Of a DNA stretch of 41,252 nt, positions 34,703 through 41,252 are shown in pieces. The position numbers and the translations under genes were made by a program. Position 1 is the first letter of the stretch, and the number at the start of each line of letters is the position of its first letter. Source of the stretch: Oscillospiraceae bacterium (GTDB lineage: Bacteria > Bacillota > Clostridia > Oscillospirales > Ruminococcaceae); assembly GCA_017405465.1 (NCBI GenBank), contig JAFRAJ010000017.1, positions 1 to 41,252 of the forward strand, read 5' to 3'. The notes under the pieces were generated by a model. That model saw nothing but the letters and a program-made list of their open reading frames with translations, was not told the origin of the DNA and did not search any database.

Positions 34703-35198
34703 GAAGCGGCTGATCCCGGCAGTCCTTATAAGTCTGCCGGTGACGGCAGCCGCCCTGATGGCAGCTCCGGGGGTGCCTCAGGGCATCCCCGGGATGCTGA
34801 AAGCCTTCTCCGAGAGCCTCAGCAGCGGAAGGATAGTGTGGTCTGCGTACAGTCTGAGGACCGCAGTGCTGTTTCTGCTGACAGAGTTTTGCATCATTAT
34901 GGCTTCTTCCGACAGAGGTACGCGCATGAGGGGAGAGGAACACGGATCCGCGAAATGGGGAGATCCTGATGAGCTCAACAGGAGATACAGATCTGCGTCC
35001 TGCGCAGATGCGGTGCTCACAGACAGAGTGTCCATGGGCCTTGACGCTTCGAGACACGGAAGGAACCTCAACACTCTGGTCGTGGGTGGATCGGGAGCCG
35101 GAAAAACACGGAACTACGTCAAACCCAACATCCTCAATCTTGCTTCATCGCCTGAAGGCATGGATGTGAGCATGGTCATACTTGACCCGAACGGTTAA
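34680..35198 (+). pseudogene. VirD4/TraG-type coupling protein, truncated by insertion
   Basis: 172 residues remain of a protein usually near 600. TTG 34680 has GGAGGGGG upstream. Two membrane helices (residues 11-29 and 61-75) are followed by the EEHGSAKWGDPDEL block and Walker A (GGSGAGKTR, 137-144). The frame stops just after VILDPNG, where coupling proteins continue as DPKGE. The sequence changes in composition exactly here and a serine recombinase gene follows, so a mobile element inserted in the codon after DP. The last residues (N-G-stop) come from the insert. The second half, with Walker B and the hexamer domain, is not in the window. Confidence 0.9.
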
Positions 35199-35241
35199 AC
35201 ATGTAGCACACTAAAAATTGAAAGAAGGAGGTAGTACGAAG

Positions 35242-37539
35242 ATGACTAAGATCCATGATTTGAATCGCATGACAGCTTTATATGAAAGACTGTCCAGAGA
35301 TGATGATGTTAGCGGTGATTCTTTGAGTATTTCTAACCAGAAGATGTACTTAGAAGAGTACGCAACTAAGAATGGCTTTAGAAATGTCAGGCATTATACC
35401 GACGATGGTTATACCGGAAGAAACTTTAACCGACCAGGCTTTCAGCAGATGCTGAAAGATATTGAGAATGATTTGGTCGGGACTGTGATCGTCAAGGATA
35501 TGAGCCGTTTTGGAAGAAACTACCTCCAGGTAGGGTTCTATACAGAGATGCTGTTTCCTAAAAAGAATGTTAGGTTCATCGCAATCAATAACAGCGTTGA
35601 CAGCAATAAACCTAACGATAATGACTTCACACCATTTCTGAACATTATGAATGAATGGTACGCAAAGGATACCAGTAATAAGATCAAGACTATCTTCTTA
35701 TCACGTATGCGAGAAGGTAAAAGAGTAAGCGGGATGATCCCTTATGGATATATGCGTCTCCCAGAAGATAAGCAGAATCTAGTCGTTGATCCGGTAGCCT
35801 CAGAAGTGGTGAAAAGGATATTCGATATGGCAGCTCATGATATAGGACCAACAGAAATCGCAAGCCGACTGACAGAAGAAAAAGTGTTGATACCTGCAGC
35901 CTATACTAGACGGTTCCATCCGGAACAGAGTAATAACCGCCCTTTTAAAGATGAGTACAAGTGGAGTTCCACGACTGTCTCTGAGATGCTGCAGAGACAG
36001 GAATACCTAGGTCACACGATACTCAGGAAAACGATAGGAACAGATTTCAAAACAGATTCAAGACGAGCAGCGACTGAGGATGAGATGTTCGTGTTTGAGA
36101 ACACACATGAACCGATCATTGATCAGGAGACCTGGGACAGAGTGAGACTCAGCAGAGTACGAAGACCTAAGAAGAATAAACCGGGGAAATATAACTGGAT
36201 GAACAAATATGAAGGACTTCTTTTTTGTGCGGACTGTGGAGCAAGGATGGCTCTTCAAGTACATGAGAACAAAAATGGAACACCAATACTCACCTATAGG
36301 TGCAGCAGATATGGAGGAAGCAATAGTCTGTCACGTGAATGTACGATGCACTACATCTCTGAAAAAGACCTCGACACGATCATCGGGAAGATAGTCAGAA
36401 GGGTGATATGGCATGCCCTGAAGGATGAAGAAACGTTTGCCAGGAATCTTTGCAAAAGATGGGAAGAGCAGGAGAATGAAGGATTTAAAAGGAGGAAAGC
36501 ACAATTGAAGGAAGATGAAAGAAGATTCGAAGAACTAAATGCTTTGATACAGAGTCTGTATCAGAATTTCGCCAGGGGTCTGCTGCCTGAAAGACAGTAC
36601 CGAACCATGATGAAACAGTATGACGATGAACAGAACAGACTGGAGGTCAGGATCAACGAGATATCTAAAGACATTGAAACAGAAGAAAGAGAACCTGCAG
36701 ATATCAACAGGTTCATAAAGATCGTCAGAGACTTCAGAAATCAGAAGGATGTCCTCGATAAAGATCTCCTAAAAGAGTTGGTAGACAGGATAGATATCCA
36801 TCAGTCGGAGGAAGGAACAAAAGGAGAACCACGAAAGATCACTGTCGATGTCACTTTCAGATTCATAGGTGACTGTCTATTGGATCCGACTCCAGAAGAG
36901 AAAAGAGAAGAGAAGAAACTATTGCAACAGAAAAAGAAGGAGGATGAGATCAGAAAGGAAAAGGTAAATGAGAAGAAGAAAGAATGGCGATTCAAGAAAG
37001 CGGAGGAAAGGAGAAAAGAGGTAGAGAAAACTGGACATCAATATCAAATGCGAAATTGTGTTTTCTGTGGAAATGAATACTGGCCAACTAGTTCTACGCA
37101 AAGGTATTGCAGTGATAACTGTAAAAATGAAGCCCAACAGATGAGAAATGGCAGACCTTGGGAGAAGCATGACGGTCATCCGTTTGCACAGAAAAAGTGT
37201 GAGGTATGCGGAAATCTTTTTTGGCCTACAAATTCTAAAAACACATTATGTTCAGATGTGTGCAGGGAGATAAGGAGGAGTATGAGATATAAGCAAAGAC
37301 TGGAAAGAGACAAGGAAGAAAGAAGCCGCAACAGGGTGCCTTTAAAAGAGATGGAGTGTTCCTATTGTGGAAAGAAATTCATTCCTAAGACTTCGAGACA
37401 GATTTATTGTTCTGATTATTGCGCAGGCAGAGACTGGTGGCTAAAGAACAGAAAGAAAACGAGTGGAATCACTGTCACAGAAGAAACTCCACAAAGCAGT
37501 GATCTGTCAGCAGCACATGATGAATCAAGAAGTCAATAA
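35242..37539 (+). CDS. Large serine recombinase with three C-terminal zinc motifs
   Basis: 765 residues from ATG 35242 (AAGGAGG ten bases upstream; a TTG at 35218 would include it). The resolvase domain opens with ALYERLSRDDD (catalytic Ser). A recombinase domain (about 190-300) and zinc ribbon (LLFCADCGARM .. CSRYGG .. C) follow, then a coiled coil (about 405-480). A long charged region precedes three copies of CX2CX13CX3C: CVFC..CSDNC, CEVC..CSDVC, CSYC..CSDYC (about 606-627, 652-673, 706-727). TnpX-type function is inferred: excision and insertion of the element. Only 51 bases separate its start from the end. Confidence 0.92.
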   Translation: MTKIHDLNRMTALYERLSRDDDVSGDSLSISNQKMYLEEYATKNGFRNVRHYTDDGYTGRNFNRPGFQQMLKDIENDLVGTVIVKDMSRFGRNYLQVGFYTEMLFPKKNVRFIAINNSVDSNKPNDNDFTPFLNIMNEWYAKDTSNKIKTIFLSRMREGKRVSGMIPYGYMRLPEDKQNLVVDPVASEVVKRIFDMAAHDIGPTEIASRLTEEKVLIPAAYTRRFHPEQSNNRPFKDEYKWSSTTVSEMLQRQEYLGHTILRKTIGTDFKTDSRRAATEDEMFVFENTHEPIIDQETWDRVRLSRVRRPKKNKPGKYNWMNKYEGLLFCADCGARMALQVHENKNGTPILTYRCSRYGGSNSLSRECTMHYISEKDLDTIIGKIVRRVIWHALKDEETFARNLCKRWEEQENEGFKRRKAQLKEDERRFEELNALIQSLYQNFARGLLPERQYRTMMKQYDDEQNRLEVRINEISKDIETEEREPADINRFIKIVRDFRNQKDVLDKDLLKELVDRIDIHQSEEGTKGEPRKITVDVTFRFIGDCLLDPTPEEKREEKKLLQQKKKEDEIRKEKVNEKKKEWRFKKAEERRKEVEKTGHQYQMRNCVFCGNEYWPTSSTQRYCSDNCKNEAQQMRNGRPWEKHDGHPFAQKKCEVCGNLFWPTNSKNTLCSDVCREIRRSMRYKQRLERDKEERSRNRVPLKEMECSYCGKKFIPKTSRQIYCSDYCAGRDWWLKNRKKTSGITVTEETPQSSDLSAAHDESRSQ

Positions 37540-37551
37540 TCTTATACACAC

Positions 37552-38664
37552 ATGGATCAGGAGGTGATAAATGCATTGATGAACATGAAATATTATCCTG
37601 ATTTTGATGATACAGAACCTGTTCCATTACAGGTGTCACTCGCCAGTGAGATCATTCCAAAACAAGTTCGCTGGTTATGGTATCCATACATACCTTACGG
37701 GAAACTTACGATATTACAAGGCGATCCAGGAGACGGAAAAAGCAAACTGATGCTCACTGTTGCAGCACTTCTTACACAAGGCAGACCGCTGCCGTTCTGC
37801 GATGAAGAAGAGACACAGGGACCGATGACGGTCATCTATCAGACAACGGAAGATGACCCGGAAGACACCATCGTCCCCAGGTTCCGAGAAGCAGGCGGTG
37901 AGCCTACCAGACTGATATTCATCAGGGAGGATGTTAAGAATCTCACGTTCAAGGATATCCGTATCAGAAGGGCTATCGAGAGTTATGGAGCCAAACTGTT
38001 AATATTAGACCCTTTGAGCGCGTATATCGGTGATGCACTGTCACTGAACGCTGCTAACGAGATGCGCTCAGCATTCAGCTGTCTCGCTGAGGTGGCTAAA
38101 CAGACAGGATGCGCAATCGTGATAATCGCGCACATGAACAAAATGAAGGATGTGAATCCGCTATACAGAACATCTGGATCGATAGATATCGCCGGAGTCG
38201 TAAGAAGTATCCTGGCAGTCGTAAAACAAAGAAGCAGAGAAGATCCAAATGACAGATTGTTAGTCCAGGTGAAATCTAATCTCGCACCTACAGGGTCAGG
38301 CATTCTGTTTCGAGTCAAGGATATGGGAATAGAGTTTCTTGATGAGATTGAGATCACAGCGGAAGAGGCATTCTCTGATAAGAACAAACAAGGACGTCCC
38401 AGTGTAAAAGTCGACAGCTGTGTCCTTCGTATTAAAGATATCCTGAGAGATCATAAGAGTGTTCTTGCTACGGAATGCGAAAGAATCCTGATGTCAGAAG
38501 GGTACAAGAAAACAACTATCAAAAAGGCAAAGAAGATAGCAGGAGTGATCTCAGAAAAAGTCGGCTTCATCTGGGCATGGACTCTTCCTTCATCTGATGA
38601 GGAGATTCCTCATCAGATAGACTGGGACGAAGAAGGGCCAGAGTTCGATGACTTGCCATTCTGA
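37552..38664 (+). CDS. RepA/AAA_25-type ATPase
   Basis: 370 residues. Walker A is GDPGDGKS (residues about 59-66), Walker B is LLILDPLSA, and IVIIAHMNK is the sensor motif. This is a hexameric RepA-helicase-like ATPase found with serine-recombinase elements and phages. The C-terminal 90 residues look like a DNA-binding winged helix. ATG 37552 lacks a ribosome site; a very strong AGGAGGTGATAA at 37559-37570 suggests the real start may be TTG 37576 or ATG 37579. It may support replication or transfer of the excised circle. Confidence 0.88.
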   Translation: MDQEVINALMNMKYYPDFDDTEPVPLQVSLASEIIPKQVRWLWYPYIPYGKLTILQGDPGDGKSKLMLTVAALLTQGRPLPFCDEEETQGPMTVIYQTTEDDPEDTIVPRFREAGGEPTRLIFIREDVKNLTFKDIRIRRAIESYGAKLLILDPLSAYIGDALSLNAANEMRSAFSCLAEVAKQTGCAIVIIAHMNKMKDVNPLYRTSGSIDIAGVVRSILAVVKQRSREDPNDRLLVQVKSNLAPTGSGILFRVKDMGIEFLDEIEITAEEAFSDKNKQGRPSVKVDSCVLRIKDILRDHKSVLATECERILMSEGYKKTTIKKAKKIAGVISEKVGFIWAWTLPSSDEEIPHQIDWDEEGPEFDDLPF

Positions 38665-38680
38665 GGCGCAGTAAACAGGG

Positions 38681-38790
38681 GTCAAGGGCTCTCCCTTGCC
38701 CACGACATCTTTGCACGGCAGAGCCATGAAAGTGTCATAGTGGGTTACACAGATTTAAAAATCTTGTGTAACCTCCGCGCTATGCGCGGC
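38681..38790 (+). other. Probable oriT of the MobV relaxase
   Basis: TAGTGGG/TTACAC (38738-38750) closely resembles the MobV nick site of pMV158 (TAGTGTG/TTA), placing the nick between 38744 and 38745. The right flank has an imperfect hairpin (38743-38754 with 38761-38773) and a perfect one (38775-38780 with 38784-38789). Upstream, GGGTCAAGGG with CCCTTGCCC (38685-38703) forms another stem. The region is non-coding and sits directly before its relaxase gene. The nick position is inferred. Confidence 0.75.
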
Positions 38791-38823
38791 CACAGCGAAA
38801 GGGGGATTGAGGGAATCGCAAAA

Positions 38824-40083
38824 ATGAACATGAGCTGTGCCAGAGTGCAGCAGTATACAGTAAAAGGAATCTCGGCTGCAGAACGGCACAATGAGCGTAA
38901 GAATATCAACTATTCAAATCTGAACGTAGATCCGGAAAGAGAATCCTTCAACATTCACTTCAAGGACCCTGACGGAAAGACTTACTTGCAGATACTGAAA
39001 GAAAAAGAGGACAGCGGTGAACTGTCCAGAAGAGGCCTTAGAGATGATGCTACAGTATTCGATGAAGTGATATTCGACATCAACACGATGTACTTTGAAG
39101 ATAATGGCGGTTATCAATATGCTGCAAGATTCTATGAAGAAGCGTATCAGTATGCTTGTGAGAAATTCGGCAGAGATAACATCGTGTCAGCAGTAATGCA
39201 TGCTGACGAGATCAACAAAGCAGCCACAGAAGCGCTCGGCTATCCGGTATATCACTATCATCTGCATGTAGTAGCTTTTCCGGTCGTTGAGAAGGAGATC
39301 CTGTGGAGCAAGAGATGCAAAGACCCGGAATTGGTAGGAACGGTCAAAGAAGTGATTCATCAGATAAGCCATTCAAAGAAATGGGAATCAAAAGAACCGT
39401 TGATTGACAGTAATGGTGAACCCGTATTAAGTAGGACAGGAAAGGTAGTGTTCAGAAAATCCTACAGTATCCTTCAGGACGAGTTCTTTGATCACATGGC
39501 AGATCATGGCTATAAAGGGTTTATACGAGGAATGGAAGGAAGTACAGTGGAGCATCTGTCTTCTCTTGAATACCAGATTGAAAAGGATCAGGAACGTTTA
39601 CACGACATCCAGGAACGGACAAAGAAACTGGAAAACCAATACGAGGAAGCAGAGAAAATCTATACCACAAAAGAGCAGATTGAGAGAATGGGAAAGCAGA
39701 ATCCATTGACAAAGAACTACACTGTGTCGAAAGACGACTACGAAAAGCTTACGGCTTTGGCGAAGGAAGGAATCACGAGTAGATATAAGATCGAAAGTCT
39801 GGAACAGGAAGTAAGAGAGGGACGACGCAACTATTTTAATCTTCTTCAGAGTATGGATGCCCTAGAGGAGCGTTATGACAGATTAGTGGAAAGATGTCAA
39901 CCATATCTGGATGCAGTAAAGCAGTTCCCTGATCGAGTCCGTGAGTTCATAGAAAGAATTCAACAAGAGATTAGAGAACGAATGGAAGCAGAACGAGAAG
40001 CAAAGAGGCAAAGAGAAGAAGAAAAAAGGCAGCGTAAGAAAGTGGGAGGAATAGAAGTGGGAGAAAGAAGTCGAGATTTCTAA
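38824..40083 (+). CDS. MobV-family relaxase (Pre/Mob, TnpZ-like)
   Basis: About 419 residues from ATG 38824; ATG 38740 would run through the oriT hairpins. VMHADE (H126) and HYHLH (144-148) form the metal site. In the classical motif the two His groups are close (HLDEKTPHMH), here about 15 residues separate them. The last 150 residues are a Lys/Glu-rich coiled coil. It nicks the adjacent oriT and could mobilize the element when a conjugative system is present, perhaps the one it interrupted. The gene ends before a weakly coding tail. Confidence 0.9.
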   Translation: MNMSCARVQQYTVKGISAAERHNERKNINYSNLNVDPERESFNIHFKDPDGKTYLQILKEKEDSGELSRRGLRDDATVFDEVIFDINTMYFEDNGGYQYAARFYEEAYQYACEKFGRDNIVSAVMHADEINKAATEALGYPVYHYHLHVVAFPVVEKEILWSKRCKDPELVGTVKEVIHQISHSKKWESKEPLIDSNGEPVLSRTGKVVFRKSYSILQDEFFDHMADHGYKGFIRGMEGSTVEHLSSLEYQIEKDQERLHDIQERTKKLENQYEEAEKIYTTKEQIERMGKQNPLTKNYTVSKDDYEKLTALAKEGITSRYKIESLEQEVREGRRNYFNLLQSMDALEERYDRLVERCQPYLDAVKQFPDRVREFIERIQQEIRERMEAEREAKRQREEEKRQRKKVGGIEVGERSRDF

Positions 40084-40136
40084 AATGACGGATGTATCAA
40101 ATTATTGACTTCTTGAAACCTATACGAAAGGAGAAA

Positions 40137-40285
40137 TCAATGGGAAGAAGGAACTAATCAAATTACCGTTAAGAGATGGAATGGCAGTTGTAAACATCAA
40201 GAGTACTATCAAAAAACCCAAAAACCTAAGTAAGGTCTTAATCGATAATATTATTAAAAGAGAGCGATATTCAGACCTAAAATAA
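40137..40285 (+). pseudogene. Frameshifted small ORF after the relaxase
   Basis: ATG 40140 has a perfect AAAGGAG six bases upstream but reaches a stop after five codons. The frame one base back reads 47 codons of coding-like sequence to 40285 (KKELIKLPLRDGMAVVNIKS and on to YSDLK). Adding one G to the GGG run after the ATG would restore a 48-residue gene. So a one-base deletion, or a sequencing error, is likely. Function unknown. Confidence 0.5.
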
Positions 40286-40287
40286 AA

Positions 40288-40320
40288 AAGCAAGAAGAGT
40301 TTTGTGGACTCTTCTTGCTT
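40288..40320. terminator. Terminator-type hairpin after the relaxase unit
   Basis: AGCAAGAAGAGT (40289-40300) pairs with its exact complement 40308-40319. Six T on the minus strand and TTCTTT on plus suggest activity in both directions. Confidence 0.65.
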
Positions 40321-40367
40321 CTTTGCATCTTCGACATATCAACATTAACTTAATAACTAGCACAGAT

Positions 40368-40505
40368 TTGTTATGCGCGATATGACACAATATAATGTGA
40401 ATATATAGGTTATATTAAGAGAGAATATGTACTATAGTTTTTATTAGTGTAATTAATCAACAGTTTGAATAAATGGTGATCGAATAAATGATCACCATCT
40501 TTCAT
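40368..40505 (+). ncRNA. Candidate small RNA with own promoter and terminator
   Basis: TTGTTA (40368-40373), 17 bases, TATAAT (40391-40396) is a good promoter. About 80 bases later ATGGTGATC (40473-40481) pairs with GATCACCAT (40490-40498), followed by CTTTC. Between them no ORF over six codons exists. The predicted transcript is about 100 bases. It could be a regulatory RNA of the element, a leader, or a chance pairing in AT-rich DNA. Confidence 0.4.
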
Positions 40506-40536
40506 GTATATTCTGTTGAAATCATAGCAGTGGTTT

Positions 40537-40668
40537 TTAGTTTATTGAGAAGCCTTTTCTTATCATGAAATTAGATAGATCAAAGCCGTTGAGAAGAAGA
40601 GTGATAACAACGATTAAAACTACCGCTATGCTAAGAATTACCAGAATTGATTTTGTCTCTTTTTTCAT
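40537..40668 (-). CDS. Small single-pass membrane protein
   Basis: 43 residues on the minus strand: a short Lys-rich start (MKKETKS), a long hydrophobic helix (ILVILSIAVVLIVVITLLL) and a polar end. AGGGAG stands six bases before the ATG, and a strong promoter lies upstream at 40716-40745. This context makes it more credible than the overlapping plus-strand frame. Such short membrane proteins in mobile elements may be entry-exclusion, holin-like or toxin peptides, but no family is recognised. Confidence 0.6.
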   Translation of the reverse strand: MKKETKSILVILSIAVVLIVVITLLLNGFDLSNFMIRKGFSIN

Positions 40669-40715
40669 CTTATCTCCCTATTTACAGTTTTCACGCTGTT
40701 TCACAACTTTTCTTA

Positions 40716-40745
40716 TTTATATTATAGGTCTATTCTGCTTGTCAA
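40716..40745 (-). promoter_or_regulatory. Promoter of the small membrane protein
   Basis: On the minus strand a consensus TTGACA (40740-40745), 18 bases, then TATAAA (40716-40721), 47 bases before the ATG. Confidence 0.65.
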
Positions 40746-40837
40746 TAAATGTAAGTATCTGCGAAATAAGCACTCTTATTCGGCTGTATTTATATTTGCA
40801 GGTATTAGGGTGTCCCTAGAATATAAAAAAGGAATGA

Positions 40838-40936
40838 ACAACAGACAAAATCAAAAAAGACGAACAAGGAAAAGTAGAGAAAAAATCGGATAAAACGACA
40901 TATGCTCTAGGTGATAAATTCGAGAGATTAATATAG
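40838..40936 (+). pseudogene. Lipoprotein-like coding fragment without start
   Basis: A stop-to-stop frame of 32 codons reads Lys/Glu-rich sequence ending TTYALGDKFERLI. This recalls the linker and first strand of DUF4352-type lipoproteins (Y-x-L/V-G-D-x-F). There is no start codon and no lipobox, so it is at most a decayed piece. The similarity is weak. Confidence 0.3.
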
Positions 40937-41003
40937 ACTGTGAAATTGTACTAGAGAATGAAGTATAAACTCTTCTCAAACAAAAAATTTTTTAGGAGAG
41001 ATA

Positions 41004-41252
41004 ATGAACGACAGTGAGAAAGCTTATAAAGAAGCTTCTGGCGTAGATATTCAGGAGCAGAAAAACATATGGGATGAACGAGGGAAAGGCTATTATGGCG
41101 AGTACTTGGTCTTCAATCATCTATACGGTGAGATACCAGGTATGAGCAAGATACTGATGAACTGTGAGATACCGGTTGAGGGGAACAAGAAAACAGAGAT
41201 AGATCTGATTCTTGTTCATGAAACCGGTATCTATTCATTTGAGATGAAACAC
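41004..41252 (+). CDS. NERD-domain protein, N-terminal part
   Basis: 83 residues up to the window edge. AGGAGAG lies upstream of ATG 41004. GEYLVFNHLYGEIPG, then KTEIDLILVHETGIYSFEMKH is the NERD (nuclease-related) core with its E..ID and E-x-K residues. NERD proteins are predicted nucleases or nucleic-acid processors, sometimes defence-linked. The gene continues beyond the window, so fused domains cannot be seen. Confidence 0.85.
   Translation, partial: MNDSEKAYKEASGVDIQEQKNIWDERGKGYYGEYLVFNHLYGEIPGMSKILMNCEIPVEGNKKTEIDLILVHETGIYSFEMKH

Larger units (their letters stand above)
25260..35190 (+). mobile_element. Integrative conjugative element segment (Tn1549/CTn type), interrupted
   Basis: Twelve closely packed plus-strand genes from surface adhesin to coupling protein follow the common order of Tn1549-like elements of gut Clostridia: adhesin, sortase, DUF4314, ArdC, DUF3991/Toprim, MobC, relaxase, PcfB, VirD4. 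No integrase or end is visible on the left; the left limit is placed after the M56 operon terminator only by default. The right part is lost to an insertion. Confidence 0.7.
35191..41252 (+). mobile_element. Tn4451-like mobilizable element inserted in the coupling-protein gene (partial)
   Basis: The left end is inferred at 35190/35191, where the coupling protein breaks off. The GA at 35189-35190 matches the GA dinucleotide used by TnpX-type recombinases of Tn4451. Gene order is large serine recombinase, AAA ATPase, MobV relaxase, as in the TnpX-TnpZ plan. The segment is more AT-rich than the host. No right end or remainder of the coupling protein occurs before the window ends, so the element is longer than 6 kb. 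Confidence 0.75.

Noticed and set aside
40565..40819. An 84-codon plus-strand ORF in the AT-rich tail
   Set aside because: No ribosome site or motif, and it overlaps a better supported minus-strand gene and its promoter.
35191..41252. Second half of the coupling-protein gene after the insert
   Set aside because: No Walker B or hexamer-domain sequence occurs up to the end of the window, so the right junction must lie outside.
1..41252. CRISPR array, tRNA or rRNA genes, integron attC sites
   Set aside because: No regularly spaced repeats, cloverleaf or rRNA-like sequence was seen. The GNAT genes have normal ribosome sites but no common attC-like repeats between them.

Overview
The window is a piece of a Gram-positive, anaerobic Clostridia-type (Bacillota) chromosome. 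The evidence for this is indirect but consistent: strong AGGAGG-type ribosome binding sites, TTG starts, a BlaI/BlaR-type pair, PepF, a class B sortase with a thioester/SpaA surface protein, radical SAM and ferredoxin proteins, and Tn1549-like and Tn4451-like mobile modules. No rRNA, tRNA or CRISPR array was seen. A gut or rumen source is plausible but is inference only.

Region 1 (1-25140) is chromosomal but accessory in character. It opens with the right end of an IS200/IS605-type element (about 60-193), which abuts the GyrI-like gene at codon level. Small, mostly stand-alone plus-strand genes follow: seven GNAT acetyltransferase domains in six genes, an ankyrin protein, a membrane ferredoxin and a SAM methyltransferase. 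Three genes on the minus strand come next (an InlB-repeat surface protein, an Old Yellow Enzyme with Fe-S cysteines, and a small membrane protein). Then come two radical SAM genes with an aldo/keto reductase, oligoendopeptidase F, a ferredoxin-fused aldo/keto reductase, an iron alcohol dehydrogenase, a cytoplasmic GH43 enzyme, a serine hydrolase, and a BlaI/M56 sensor operon with a striking palindromic operator.

Region 2 (about 25400-35190) is part of an integrative conjugative element of the Tn1549/CTn type. It reads, all on one strand and tightly packed: thioester-domain SpaA adhesin, class B sortase, Api92-like protein, DUF4314, ArdC-type antirestriction protein, DUF3991/Toprim protein, a small coiled-coil protein, MobC-like protein, MOBP relaxase, PcfB-like protein, a small protein, and a VirD4/TraG coupling protein that breaks off just after its Walker A region. 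The relaxase, accessory protein and coupling protein would form the DNA-processing arm of transfer. The rest of the transfer channel is not in the window.

Region 3 (about 35191-41252, running off the end) is a second, more AT-rich mobilizable element that has landed inside the coupling-protein gene. It carries a large serine recombinase with three identical-pattern zinc motifs at its C-terminus, a RepA/AAA ATPase, a likely oriT and a MobV relaxase. It ends in an AT-rich tail with a frameshifted small ORF, a candidate small RNA, a 43-residue membrane protein on the minus strand with a good promoter, a lipoprotein-like fragment, and the start of a NERD-domain protein. The plan resembles Tn4451 (TnpX/TnpZ). 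The most interesting parts of the window are this nesting, the oriT, the zinc-tailed recombinase and the uncharted small genes in the tail.
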